A stretch of DNA of 64,000 nucleotides, from NCBI GenBank assembly GCA_963995505.1, contig OZ023197.1:13514475-13578474 (forward strand), written 5' to 3'. How positions within the stretch are numbered: position 1 is the first letter of the stretch; every line of letters begins with the position of its first letter. Below are positions 1 through 10,391 of this stretch, piece by piece. The DNA is from Hypericum androsaemum. Lineage: Eukaryota; Streptophyta; Magnoliopsida; Malpighiales; Hypericaceae. The notes below the pieces were generated by a model, which was not told the origin of the DNA, searched no databases, and saw only the letters and a program-made list of their open reading frames with translations. The position numbers were made by a program, and so were the translations under genes.

Positions 1-981
1 TGATGGATTGCTTGTGGGATTTGTGTCAAGTGGAAATTAGTTCAGGAATTGGTTTGGTGATTTTTTTTTGTTGTCATTTCAGTGGCCAAATTCGATAACG
101 TATCAAGTATGATTGAGCCCAACAGACAATCTTCCAGCGGTGCCTACAAATCGATCTTAGTCTCGTTTTGATTGAAAAAGATTGTTTAATCCTTAGAATT
201 GTGTTTAGCATGTAGTTTCTGCTGCAACCTTGCATTTGGTCCTTTTCTTATTATTTGTTTTTGGGAACTCTAGCTTGTTTTTTGATCATATACATTAGCA
301 GACATACAAGATCAATGGTGAGAAGGCAGTGCATCTTAACCCGCGGCCACAGTCCGAGGATGCAAAGCCATCAACGAAAGCAAAATTTGGAGGCTCATGT
401 GAAGCCTGCAGGAGATACATACAAGACCTTCCCAATCGGTTTTGCTCCATAGAGTGCAAGGTTTATATGCATACACCTATCATACTCCTACCTTAAGAGT
501 TAAAAGTATAGATTTTCCTTAAAAGTGTATGTCTAATTCTTGAGATTATCATATTGTTAGTTACAAATGTAGTGGACTTGTTAATAAATATTGATATTCC
601 ACTAACACATTGTCGCAAGATTCGAGTTAGATACGAGATTTTAACATGATATCATAGTAGATTGATATTGTGCCTGTTGTTGCCAACACACGACCACATT
701 TCATCATTATTTTGGTTTTATGATCATATCAGGTATCAGTTGATTCGATGAAGCATAAGACCTTAGACAAGAATACCAATGTCCCATGCAGAGTCCATGA
801 GCTTTCCTTGAAGGCAAATTCCAATCCCGAAGAGAGAAATTGCAGTGAGAATGAGGAATTGTCTTCATTTTCTGATGTTTCCGAGGATAGTCCAAGCAGC
901 AGCAGGAGGGCTTGTCCATTTTTGAAGCCAAGAACTCGTTTGCGTAAAAGAAAATTACCTCGTCGAGCTCCACTTTTTTGA
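1..981 (+). CDS. PLATZ zinc-finger transcription factor, 3' part only
   Basis: Three exons are visible: 1-29 (cut by the window edge), 302-460 and 733-981, all in one frame with GT/AG junctions. The middle exon encodes the second half of the PLATZ domain: INGEKAVHLNPRPQ followed by the zinc ligand pattern CEACRRYI...RFCSIECK. The last exon is Ser/Glu-rich and ends in a basic tail (LRKRKLPRRAPLF), which is typical of PLATZ proteins that end in RRKGxPxRAPx. PLATZ proteins are plant-specific zinc-dependent DNA-binding proteins that bind A/T-rich sequences in the nucleus and mostly repress transcription. The N-terminal B-box-like half lies upstream of the window. The family call is firm; which member it is cannot be said. 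Confidence 0.85.
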
Positions 982-1461
982 TCCATCAAGTTGGTTTTCC
1001 TCCAAATACATTTGTTAATATTGATATATAATAATAAAAGTGTACGCGAGACAATTTTGCCATTCGAAGATCTTTACTTGAATTAAAAATGGATTAGTTT
1101 ACTAATAATAAGAGAGTAAGCAAATATATAATTTCCATTGACTAATGGGAGAGGTCGCCCAATTTAGGAGCCATGTGGAACTGTGAATTGGATTTGTTTG
1201 ATATTTTATAATTTACAATTACATAAGATAATTTCATGTCGGCTATTATGTTGGATTTCGTTTTCTTGTTGTTAAACTCCAATAATTATTCGGAGGGGAA
1301 TGTTCAGTCGGTGGAATTTTGAATTTTCCCCCTAGGCTTTTTAGGTGCAGTGGCTTAAGTTTGACCATTGACATATTGTAACCACCTAAAAATGAGAGAT
1401 CAATTATAGCGAAATATATGGCTTAAAAGGAGAAATTTAATGGTGATTTGTGATAATATTT
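982..1461. other. Intergenic stretch, 3' flank of PLATZ gene
   Basis: AT-rich sequence with no supported ORF. It should contain the 3' UTR of the PLATZ gene. I see no other feature. Confidence 0.6.
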
Positions 1462-1880
1462 GGTAAAATTCTACTTTAGTATCATGTAGTTATGTGCTTT
1501 GACACTTTATTATTTTGTGGTTTCAATGTTCGATCGAGTAATAGAAATTTCTCTAATTGACACTCTACAATTTGAATAATTTTTTGGACATATATACCCC
1601 CAAGTATAATTTTAAAAAATTGGTTATAAATTATCCGTTGAAATAAATCAGAAAAAATATATATTAAAAAATCATTCTTTCGCTCTTGTAGTATTTTTCA
1701 TATTTTTCTTTATTTTTTAAGTTTAATTTAATGATACTAAGAGGTAATTTTTTCTCAAAACATTATTAAATAAATGGAGTGTCAAAGAGAAATCTTTATT
1801 ACTCGGTCGAACATTTTGAAACCGCTGAGTAGTAGAATGTCAAAGCGCGCAACCACAAGGTACTAAAGTGGACTTTTATC
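1462..1880. mobile_element. Degenerate MITE, Mutator-like family A
   Basis: The ends are imperfect inverted repeats. The left end reads GGTAAAATTCTACTTTAGTA and the right end, reverse-complemented, reads GATAAAAGTCCACTTTAGTA; the similarity runs on for several tens of bases, including inner blocks with TTTGACA and GTTCGA(T/C)CGAGTAATA. No coding capacity. The same family occurs at 20212-20598, and its outermost bases match the long-TIR elements at 55273 and 59706. The flanking target duplication is no longer clear. Confidence 0.65.
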
Positions 1881-4361
1881 TTAATTTTTTAATAAAATTT
1901 TGTAGAAACGAAATAAATAGGATTGGTAAAATTTAAACTATTAGACGACTTGGTATTCGGATCCTAATATGCCGATAAATTTAGGTTCGAGTCGGGTGAA
2001 AATTTTGGAAGGTAGCAAGCTCTTTTGGCAAGTATTTAACATTGTTATAATTTTAATAGCTCGAATTCGAATCCTCTAAGTTAAAATCAAATAATATTTT
2101 TATTAATTAATCTAAGTATTTATTAATATTAGACATATCAAATTATACTAGGCGGGAAAAAAAATTTTGATTAATTAAGTGGGATGTTTATGTAAATTTT
2201 TGTAGTTAGTTAAGTGGGTCGTCAAAAGATTGACAAGTTTGTCGTAATCTTTGTCGGAAATGTGGTATTTAGTTTACTACTTAGGAGGGTATCGTGTTCT
2301 AGTCTTTGTTAGGTGGGGTTTGAACAGGGGTGGGGCCCTTTCCTCATTTTTTTAAATTAAGTCATGCATGCTTTTGTTCTATTGTGAATGTGGCAGACAA
2401 AAAGGAGCCGCCAATTGGTTCATGGCTGTCGCCCATAAATTTTCCATTTCTAAAAATATTGCTATCCCACAGAGAAAATAATTTACTGCTCCAAGTCCTT
2501 ACTTTTCACACGCACGAGACTAAGATAGGGGTAGTTAGTTATGGTTATATTTGAACAGGAGAATCAGAAATTCCGATAATTGGATGTGATGAGATTCTAA
2601 AAACTGTTTCCCCACTAAGACTACCTAACTTATTTTTTCCCCATAAAAATTTAAAATATTAAAAAATGGAATCTTATAATCGGAATTTTTGAGAATCATA
2701 ATTGTAGGTTCTAGAAATCGTCCCGAAACCTTATTTCAAGGTTCGAAATACGATTTCAGTTTTTTGGAACCTCGTAACCGACGGTTCCAAAACCGTAGCT
2801 AGAAGTTCCGAAACCTTGTTCACCCCTATACTAAGACGTGTACTTTTTCTATCATTTTTTAACAAGACTAGATTTATAAATCTCAAATTCGAATTAATGC
2901 CCAGAACAACGGAACTTCCGTTCTTTCTTTGTTTGAGAAACACTTCCCTTCTTTCTAGGAAGTTTATTTCAGAACACAAATCTTAGCATTGTCAAGGCCC
3001 ATTATGCTCGGCCCACATTTTCCATATTCCACGAAAAGCTCCCAACTCCCAAGTCTGAACTCATGTAATTTTCCAGTCAAAAATCAAAGGTCCACATTCC
3101 ATAGAGGCCTGCTGATTTTCGCTCCAAAAAGAAAATGGCCTACTGATTTACAAAGCTCGAAGCGTTTACTTTTGAAAGTTCGGGGCAGCATTAGATCGTG
3201 TTTTGGGCCAGATCGGCCCATAATTTTGACTCTCAATATTGGGTATTGGCAAGGGTGAGCAAATGATTTGGACTGAATCCTATTCGATAAATTTTCGTAT
3301 TTCTTCTCATGCATTTGTTTAATCTAGCTTCCTCTAAATCTATTGTTTAGATTTTCTTACGAAAATTTTCAAAGTCGAGTCTTAAAAATAGAAAGGACGG
3401 TACTTGTAGATTCTCACCCAAAACAATGCATGTATGAGGATTTTGGAAAACAGTTTTGTTAAATGAAATTTACCAAATTTTACAGAAGTCTGTTTAATAT
3501 TATTTCTCCCCTCAATGCCTTTTCCGGCGGCTGTGTGTGGTAGGTGGTGTATGAGGTGGAACCTAATGATCCTAGTCGACTAACCACAACATACAATTAT
3601 ATGAACAAAAAAAATTCACATTCAAAACAAGGAATATGACAACAATATTATAAAAAGGAATATGAAAATATAAATAGAAGTATGTTTTAGTTTGAGGAGC
3701 TTGACGTTGATTGATTGATTGGTTGATTGGTTGACCACTTAAAAGGCTCAAATGCCCTTCGAAGACTATGAATAGTACGTCAAGAGCAGACAATATGGAC
3801 ATTGACACGGAAGGCGGATATAAATTGAGTAATTTTATGATGATAAAGTTTTCGCAAATATGCTATTTTTATCTAATTTTTTTATTATTTGGACAAAATT
3901 ATTTACAGGATGTATGCTCGAAAAGGTCTAAGAGATTTTGTTCCTTGCTACCATGTAGGGTCTCTAGAACCACATGAATCAAACGATCGTCCAAGGCGAC
4001 AAATGTAATCAAAAATTTCTTTTACATAACATTCTCTATTTTGTCGAGAAATAGCTAAGATGATTACAATATTTTACGGCGATCAAGATATGATTTTGTA
4101 ACTACAATGACATTGCTAATGTAACCACATAAAAGTTTTTATCCTTCTTTGATGTAAATATTTATATTGAATAATATACATCTATCCGCTGAGTAAAATA
4201 TTTAGGCGGCCACCGGATTCAAATTTCTTTGTTTATTTATTTTTAAAGTTTCGTGCAACCCACGTTCTAAAATATAGTAAAATTAACAAATAGATCTCTT
4301 TGGTGGGTAGAACGAGGGGGAGTCACATCCGGGGGAGAGTAGAACCTCCTCTAAATTCTTC
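1881..4361. other. Intergenic region, about 2.5 kb
   Basis: AT-rich, with only short ORFs that have no recognisable content. A short inverted match (GAACAGGGGTG near 2322 and GTTCACCCC near 2818) may mark the ends of a very degraded MITE, but the interior does not pair well. Nothing else is supported. Confidence 0.5.
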
Positions 4362-4369
4362 TATAAAAT
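4362..4369 (+). promoter_or_regulatory. TATA box of the sarcosine oxidase-like gene
   Basis: TATAAAAT about 118 bp upstream of the ATG at 4480, followed by an A/C-rich leader without ATG. This placement is normal for a plant promoter with a leader of about 85 bases. Confidence 0.55.
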
Positions 4370-4479
4370 ATACTCAACACGTCCGCTCACACAAAACGCA
4401 CAGCCTAAAACTATCATACAAGCACACAAACAGAAAAAAGAACCATAAAATAAAAGAGAAATCGAGAGATCATAGAGAA

Positions 4480-5667
4480 ATGGAAGAAGATTCCAACAAC
4501 CAATTCGACGTGATCATAATCGGCGGCGGGATAATGGGCAGCTGTACTGCGTACCAAGTGGCTCGACGAGGGTTCAAAGCCCTTCTCTTAGAACAATTTG
4601 ACTTGCTTCACTCCCGAGGGTCCTCCCACGGGGAGTCTCGAACCCTGCGAGCCATTTACGCCAAAGATCACTACACCAAGATGGTTATGGAGTCCGAGGG
4701 ACTGTGGGAGGAGGCCGAGAGCGAGAGTGGCTACCGGGTCTACTTCAAGACGGCCCACTTGACTGTAGGCCCGTCTGAGAGCAAGAGCATTCTCTCGCTA
4801 GCGTCCAGCTGCGAGAGAAACTCCTGCCCTCTTGAGAAGTTGAGCCCGGAACAAGTCCGAGATAGGTTCTCGGGGATGATCACCATCCCCGAGGATTGGG
4901 TCGGCCTGTCTACTGGGCTCAGCGGGGTGATTAGGGCCACTAAATCCGTATCCATGTTCCAGGCCCTCGCCATCAGGAACGGCGCCATGTTGAGGGACAA
5001 CACGGAGGTCACCGGATTCGAAGCGGTGAAAGGCGGAGTATGCGTGACCACAGCCGCCGGCGAGAAGTTCCGGGGTAGAAAATGCGTGGTCACCGCCGGA
5101 CCGTGGACCGGGAAGCTCGTCAAGGCCGTGACCGGACTCGAGCTTCCGATCCAAGTCCTGGAGACGGCGGCCCACTACTGGAAGGTGAAGGAAGGCCACT
5201 GGGATGACTTCGCCATCGGAAGTGGGTTTCCGGCTTTCGGGTCCGCCGGCGACCCGCACATATTCGGGACGCCGGCGCTGGAGTTTCCGGGACTCATCAA
5301 GGTGACGATCCACGGCGGAAGCCCGTGTGATCCGGACAAGCGGGCTTGGGGTGAGGAACTGGATCTGGATCCAATTAAGGATTGGATCCGGGGTACGTTT
5401 TCGGGTCTGGTGGACGAAAATGGACCTGCTTTTACCCAGCTGTGCATGTACTCCATGACCCCGGATGAGGACTTTGTGATTGATTTTCTGGGTGGGGAGT
5501 TCGGTGACGACGTGGTGGTCGGCGGTGGGTTTTCCGGCCATGGGTTTAAAATGGGTCCGGTGATTGGGCGGATCCTGGCGGATCTTGCACTGACTGGACA
5601 TGCCCAAGGCGTGGATCTTACCCACTTCAGGATCCAAAGGTTTCAGGAGAATCCTATGGGAAAGTAG
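4480..5667 (+). CDS. Sarcosine/pipecolate oxidase-like FAD enzyme
   Basis: Intronless, 395 aa, the usual length of the plant sarcosine oxidase family (MSOX/MTOX; Arabidopsis At2g24580 type). The N-terminus has the Rossmann FAD motif GGGIMGS at about residues 14-20. It is followed by the family signature RGSSHGESRT near residue 50 and LRDNTEV in the middle. The C-terminus has QLCMYSMTPDEDFVIDFLGG, in which the Cys is the expected covalent flavin attachment site, and VVGGGFSGHGFKM. Such enzymes oxidise N-methyl amino acids or L-pipecolate, giving H2O2, usually in peroxisomes; no clear SKL-type tail is seen here (ends NPMGK). The ATG at 4480 was chosen because upstream in-frame sequence has no ATG and lies in the leader after the TATA box. 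The substrate cannot be told from sequence. Confidence 0.93.
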   Translation: MEEDSNNQFDVIIIGGGIMGSCTAYQVARRGFKALLLEQFDLLHSRGSSHGESRTLRAIYAKDHYTKMVMESEGLWEEAESESGYRVYFKTAHLTVGPSESKSILSLASSCERNSCPLEKLSPEQVRDRFSGMITIPEDWVGLSTGLSGVIRATKSVSMFQALAIRNGAMLRDNTEVTGFEAVKGGVCVTTAAGEKFRGRKCVVTAGPWTGKLVKAVTGLELPIQVLETAAHYWKVKEGHWDDFAIGSGFPAFGSAGDPHIFGTPALEFPGLIKVTIHGGSPCDPDKRAWGEELDLDPIKDWIRGTFSGLVDENGPAFTQLCMYSMTPDEDFVIDFLGGEFGDDVVVGGGFSGHGFKMGPVIGRILADLALTGHAQGVDLTHFRIQRFQENPMGK

Positions 5668-6459
5668 ATGGTTTTCCAAGAGTGAAAATTATGTTAGAGT
5701 TCATATCTATAATAATTAACGCCATTTAGCAAAACACTTAGAATTTGGATGTCTCTGTCTATTAGGTATTTGGATACTAGTTAACAATAAAAAAAATTAT
5801 AAATTGTGTCACTTTCGATTATCCATTAAACCATGTATGTTGTATGTTGTGTGAAAAAAAAATTGTTGAAAATTTGTGTTGAGAAACATTGTTTGACTCC
5901 GTATCACGGTCCAACCAATCCGAAGGTCGGTTGGGTCAAAAATTTTAAAATCACGGGTATAAGACCTAAAAAGTAAAAATTGTATGGGGAAAGATTTATG
6001 GATTACTTAGATCTTAGTCAGCTGTAGTGACTTGTATTTAATTAAGTTAGATATCCTTGTACGGGGATTCATGGATCAATGGATTGCATATGGCCCATAA
6101 TTGCGTTATTTTCGGAGTCTTGATAAGTTTTTTTCGGCCAAAGAGTATCCAAATACTATTACATCGATTAATTCAAATATAAATCAGGTAAATGGCAAAA
6201 TTCTTTAAAAGTTATGTTATCTTGGGTGATTTTAGTTGGGGATCATTTGATCAAGTTCTTATAATATCGCGAGGAAATGACCGTAACGGTTCATCATCAA
6301 CGATACGGGGCTGGGACTAGGAGAAGCATATTCTTTTCTCAGTATGGTGTATTGCGAATTATTCCGCATTCATTAAGAAATAGTACCGAACCTCTTGGAC
6401 GTTGTTTTCCGATCCATAATATCTATTATAATATACATCATCGCGTATATATTTGATAG
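5668..6459. other. Intergenic stretch
   Basis: About 0.8 kb of AT-rich sequence between the oxidase gene and the LTR element. No supported ORF or repeat. Confidence 0.6.
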
Positions 6460-6464
6460 TATTT

Positions 6465-6712
6465 TGTAATGTACCGAGGACTTGAGTGAGCCTTAGTAAG
6501 AGTTTAGAGACTGCTTTGTAATAGGCCACATAAACTGTCTTATAGAGGGTATAAATAGTAGTCATTGTAAAGATAGGGACCATTCATGACATTTGATAAA
6601 AGAATCTAAAGGAACGATTGTTCCTCCTTCCTTCCCCTATTCTCTTTCTATTTTCCCCCTTTTCTCTAATTCTAGGGTTCTTGATCCCTTTTCTCAAATC
6701 AAGAACGTTACA
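6465..6712 (+). repeat. 5' LTR (248 bp) of the short retroelement
   Basis: Matches 9103-9347 almost base for base. The few differences include an extra GAGG beside the GGTATAAATAG TATA-like motif. This high identity implies fairly recent insertion. Confidence 0.93.
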
Positions 6713-6724
6713 TGGTATCAGAGC
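6713..6724 (+). other. Primer-binding site
   Basis: TGGTATCAGAGC, the standard sequence complementary to the 3' end of plant initiator tRNA-Met, adjoining the 5' LTR with no gap. Confidence 0.9.
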
Positions 6725-6749
6725 TACACAATCCTTGGATTCTTAGCTG

Positions 6750-9068
6750 ATGTCGAACTGGACAAATATGGCGGACCAATTTCAGAATCGGAATCAAGTT
6801 GGGACGGGTCAGTTTTGGTGTCGGGAAGACGAAAGTGAGCAACGCTGGCACCGATTCTTGGAGGAAGCCAAGAAGGATGAGCCATATTCACATTCCGGGT
6901 ATTACCAGAAACGGGTATACGAGGTAACTCGTCCAATTCCAAAACCTAATGCTCTTTTAGATGGTTTTGACTGGTGTGGATGGATAACCCGATGTGAAGA
7001 GTATTTTGCAATGAAGAACATTTATGAAGGTAGTAAAATCACTATTGCTGCAATGACTTTGACTTTCTTGGAAGGGAGAACAAATGAGTGGTTTTGGTCG
7101 TGGGTCGATAACCATAAGAATGGAACATGGAGTGAGTTTGTAGACGATTGGTGTACGCACTTTGGTGGGTACCCTAAAGGCGAGGAGAGTTTTGATTTTG
7201 AGTCAGATAATCCCATTTTGATTGATTCCGGGACTCAGACTATCCACTTTCCAAGAAGGGTTTCAGAAGAGTTCTTGTCTGATTTAGGAACTGAGAGGTC
7301 CGAGGATAGCAAGGTTGGAAACCTTGAGTTGAAAGAACAAGTAGGTATTGAAGCGGTTGCGGAAATTAAGGGCGAGAATGTTGAAGTTGGAGACTTTGAG
7401 AAGAATTTTTGTGAATTCGGAGGAGAAAGCGACGTGGGTTTGACGGAAGACTTAGTTTCAGATGAAGAAACGAACATGTACACGTCTCTTCGTGATGTTG
7501 TTCTCGGCGTTATTGATGATGATGAAGCACATTGTAAAGCTGCTATTGTAGAACCTCATGGAAATGGTGTTGTGAAAGGGAAATCTAATAAGAACATGTT
7601 TAATCTTGATTGGATATCAAGTTCGGATGAGAAACGACCTTCTCAGCTTCCTATTTTTAGTGCTGCAACAAGAAACAAGGAAGCTAAACATGCTCAAATT
7701 GAGTTGGAAGGTTCTATAACTTGTGAGGAGAGTTATGGTGTGAATATTGCTATCACCTTAGAGAGATTGGGTGGTAAAAAGAATGAAGAGAGGATGCCTA
7801 GTACGTTGACAGGGAGTCAGAGGACCAATATGTTCACACCTGTTAAATTTTCTTATCCTCTTCGTTTGCAGCAACTTTTGGGTGGTGTTTGTTCGTTAGC
7901 TGTTGGGTCTGATATCGATCATTTTGATGTCAAATCTAAGCTGCCTGATCATTTTGAGATGTGTACAGCTGGTGTTAAGGTTGCGAAGGAATGGCTCGTG
8001 TGCTTCCAACAGGAATGTCAGCAGAAATTTTGGCAAGTTTGGCCTCAATGGCGGATGAAGGGACGACTTGGATGTTCATCTGCTACTTATGCACTCAAGG
8101 TTAATGATTCGAGGAGTGCATTGAGGAAATGTGAAGTTTCTACAGCTTCTGGTACTATTTTTTGTCCACGGCTAGTGAAGTGTAGAGTTGAAACAATGTT
8201 GACTTGGATTCAAGGTCTTAAGGATGGAAAATGGTTATGTTCTGGTCTGAACCTTGAGGACAAGGTTCTCTTGAAACCAGGGAGTGATTATGAATATCAA
8301 GTGAAGATGATTAAGCTTGATGAGTTGATTAGTGCTATTACTGAAGTTGTTGCTGCTGCAGAAGAGAATGCTGATTTACTAACAACAAGAACTGACTTCG
8401 TATCAGTACTGTCATCTCTAGAATTCAGCATTTTACAGTGCTCAAAAGTGTACAATGCTCAAGATGTGAAGGATTGCACATACGCCAAAGGTTTGCTAGA
8501 TGAGTGGTCAAAACACCCAACATCTTCAGTTGCTTACCGGGTTAGAGTTGATGGTACATATGTTTTGGAAAGTGCATATGCATTGACGAACATAGTGAAT
8601 ATTCCGCTGAGTTCTTTGGCTGTACACTGCTTAGTTGTGAGCGAGTTTGATAGTTTTTGGGGCACCACATTGCTTGAGATGAGTGCATTATTGGGAAATC
8701 TTTCTGGCACGTCCAATTGCAGAGGGATACACTACGTTGAAGCCTTAATGTGGCTTATGCTGAAAACAGGGAAGGATGCTATTAAACTCTCGTTCGGTTT
8801 ACACCAGAAATGGGAATATCATCGCAGATACAGACTGCACCTACAGGTTATAATTGATGATCGATACTCTGAAATAGCTAATCTAGTTGCACGAGGGGCT
8901 GAGCTTAAGGTGTTTCTTGTCCCAATATTGGCCCATCGACCATTGCAAATGGGAAAACATGTCAGGGCATCTGTCTTTATTTTAGGGTGTAATTTGGAGT
9001 CAACTGCAGCTCAACAGGAAGATATGATGCATATGCGATTCCATTGTTCAAATTTTGATATTCTTTGA
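6750..9068 (+). CDS. 772-aa ORF: gag-like domain fused to unrecognised protein
   Basis: Uninterrupted ORF filling the element, starting at an ATG 26 bp after the primer-binding site and ending 34 bp before the 3' LTR. Residues about 70-140 look like a plant retrotransposon gag domain: FDWCGWITRCEEYFAMKNI, then AAMTLTFLEGRTNEWFWSW and WSEFVDDWCTHFGG. After this, residues about 145-772 have no zinc knuckle, protease DTG, reverse transcriptase or integrase motif that I can see. That part is acidic at first (to about 260) and then mixed and globular-looking. The phrase NLEDKVLL near residue 495 resembles tails of other gag-pol polyproteins. The remainder may be captured host sequence, but I do not recognise a donor. 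An intact ORF this long in a non-autonomous element suggests youth or selection. Confidence 0.75.
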   Translation: MSNWTNMADQFQNRNQVGTGQFWCREDESEQRWHRFLEEAKKDEPYSHSGYYQKRVYEVTRPIPKPNALLDGFDWCGWITRCEEYFAMKNIYEGSKITIAAMTLTFLEGRTNEWFWSWVDNHKNGTWSEFVDDWCTHFGGYPKGEESFDFESDNPILIDSGTQTIHFPRRVSEEFLSDLGTERSEDSKVGNLELKEQVGIEAVAEIKGENVEVGDFEKNFCEFGGESDVGLTEDLVSDEETNMYTSLRDVVLGVIDDDEAHCKAAIVEPHGNGVVKGKSNKNMFNLDWISSSDEKRPSQLPIFSAATRNKEAKHAQIELEGSITCEESYGVNIAITLERLGGKKNEERMPSTLTGSQRTNMFTPVKFSYPLRLQQLLGGVCSLAVGSDIDHFDVKSKLPDHFEMCTAGVKVAKEWLVCFQQECQQKFWQVWPQWRMKGRLGCSSATYALKVNDSRSALRKCEVSTASGTIFCPRLVKCRVETMLTWIQGLKDGKWLCSGLNLEDKVLLKPGSDYEYQVKMIKLDELISAITEVVAAAEENADLLTTRTDFVSVLSSLEFSILQCSKVYNAQDVKDCTYAKGLLDEWSKHPTSSVAYRVRVDGTYVLESAYALTNIVNIPLSSLAVHCLVVSEFDSFWGTTLLEMSALLGNLSGTSNCRGIHYVEALMWLMLKTGKDAIKLSFGLHQKWEYHRRYRLHLQVIIDDRYSEIANLVARGAELKVFLVPILAHRPLQMGKHVRASVFILGCNLESTAAQQEDMMHMRFHCSNFDIL

Positions 9069-9102
9069 ACCTTGAGGACAAGATCCTGTAGAAGGAGAGA
9101 GT

Positions 9103-9347
9103 TGTAATGTACCGAAGACTTGAGTGAGTCTTAGTAAGAGTTTAGGGACTGCTTTGTAATAGGCCACATAAACTGTCTTATAGGTATAAATAGTAGTCAT
9201 TGTAAAGATAGGGACCATTCATGACATTTGATAAAAGAATCTAAAGGAACGATTGTTCCTCCTTCCTTCCCCTATTCTCTTTCTATTTTCCCCCTTTTCT
9301 CTAATTCTATGGTTCTTGATCCCTTTTCTCAAATCAAGAACGTTACA
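9103..9347 (+). repeat. 3' LTR (245 bp) of the short retroelement
   Basis: Partner of 6465-6712. Same TG...CA ends, preceded by a polypurine tract and followed by the TATTT target duplication. Confidence 0.93.
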
Positions 9348-9352
9348 TATTT

Positions 9353-9698
9353 ATTTTCTTTTCAAAGTTGAAGCCCAATTTTAGTCTTAAAAGACTTACA
9401 AACATAGATGGATAAAGCTTATGGTGTATCAAATATTGGTAACCGAATTTAAAATAATCGTTTATAATTGTTCATCTCTTTGGGTACTTTTTTTTATAAC
9501 TCGAACCTTTATTAATAAGAAAATAAAATTACATAATGGGGATGAGAAGGGGGAGAAAAAAAGAAAAGAAAAGACTAAAAGCAAAGCCAAGGCCTAAACG
9601 GGTAACCAGAGTGGTAAATCAGCTGTTATATCTAGTGACTTACCTAAGCAAACTCACAAGTCGGGTAGTCAAGGGTGATACAAATAAGCCAAGGTGTA
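9353..9698. other. Intergenic stretch
   Basis: About 350 bp of AT-rich sequence with no feature seen. Confidence 0.5.
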
Positions 9699-10391
9699 TC
9701 AAAAATCTACCTCATACTCCGACCAACGTAGATCCTCACCAGTGTAGGTAGTCCCAGCCCTCTTCCTCTCTTGAAAGCGAGTGTTCTTGGCAGGCGGTAG
9801 GTCGAAATCCTCCAAGTCCGATTGCGAATCGACCTCGTCCGCCCAATTGTTCATCATCTTCTTGGTCAACGAGCCCATGAACTTCAACCAGTTCGGAAGA
9901 TCATCGTTGTCAAAAAAAGTAACGACCTCATTGTCCTCTTGACCCGGGATAGGCATGGGATCCGTAGCAGGTAACGCCGAGGCGAGGCCCAAAATAGACG
10001 GTGACAGGCCCTGTAGAATCAGAGTTCCCTTGCCAAGGAATCCCGACTTGAGACCCTTGTGCTTAGAGCTCTCAGAACTCGAAGATCGGCTAGGTAAAAC
10101 TCCACCCGCAACGACATAAGCAGCCTTCCTAGCTGCAATTTTTGCCAAATCCGAATCTGACAAATGCAATGACAAACTCGAGACCGATTTAGAACTCTTC
10201 TTGCACGCATTTTTCTTGCTCGAAACTGAACTAGCACCCTGCGAACTAGGAGAATCTGAAAGAGGCGAACTAGCTCTCGAAATCGAAGACATAGGGTCCG
10301 TAACAATTGACAGAGTAGTTTGCGGGTCCGTATTAGTCGAGTCCATTAAAATATCCTCAATCCGCACTCCACTAGGCGTACTTAAATTCAT
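9699..10391 (-). CDS. Hypothetical 230-aa protein, possibly transposon-derived
   Basis: Single open frame beginning at an ATG. The first third is very Ser-rich (SSISRASSPLSDSPSSQG, later SRSSSSESS), and the C-terminal part is acidic with PNWLKFMGSLTKKMMNNWAD and DSQSDLEDFDLPP. No known domain is recognised, and no signal peptide or membrane segment is visible. The composition differs from the AT-rich flanks, and the frame is free of stops over 690 bp, so it is or was coding. The NWADEVDS phrase is reminiscent of plant retroelement ORF1/gag-type proteins, which is only a suggestion. No intron or neighbour gene helps to place it. Confidence 0.4.
   Translation of the reverse strand: MNLSTPSGVRIEDILMDSTNTDPQTTLSIVTDPMSSISRASSPLSDSPSSQGASSVSSKKNACKKSSKSVSSLSLHLSDSDLAKIAARKAAYVVAGGVLPSRSSSSESSKHKGLKSGFLGKGTLILQGLSPSILGLASALPATDPMPIPGQEDNEVVTFFDNDDLPNWLKFMGSLTKKMMNNWADEVDSQSDLEDFDLPPAKNTRFQERKRAGTTYTGEDLRWSEYEVDF

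Larger units (their letters stand above)
6465..9347 (+). mobile_element. Complete short LTR retroelement (2.9 kb), non-autonomous
   Basis: Both LTRs start TGTAATGTACCGA and end GAACGTTACA, so they have the 5-bp inverted ends TGTAA/TTACA. A perfect 5-bp target duplication TATTT flanks the element (6460-6464 and 9348-9352). The primer-binding site TGGTATCAGAGC, matching initiator tRNA-Met, follows the 5' LTR directly at 6713, and a purine run GAAGGAGAGAG precedes the 3' LTR. The interior has a single 772-aa ORF with a gag-like N-terminus and no protease, integrase, reverse transcriptase or RNase H, so the element would depend on another retroelement in trans. Confidence 0.93.

Noticed and set aside
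4798..5679. 293-aa open frame on the minus strand
   Set aside because: It mirrors the sarcosine oxidase CDS on the plus strand, which has clear family motifs; the minus frame has none.
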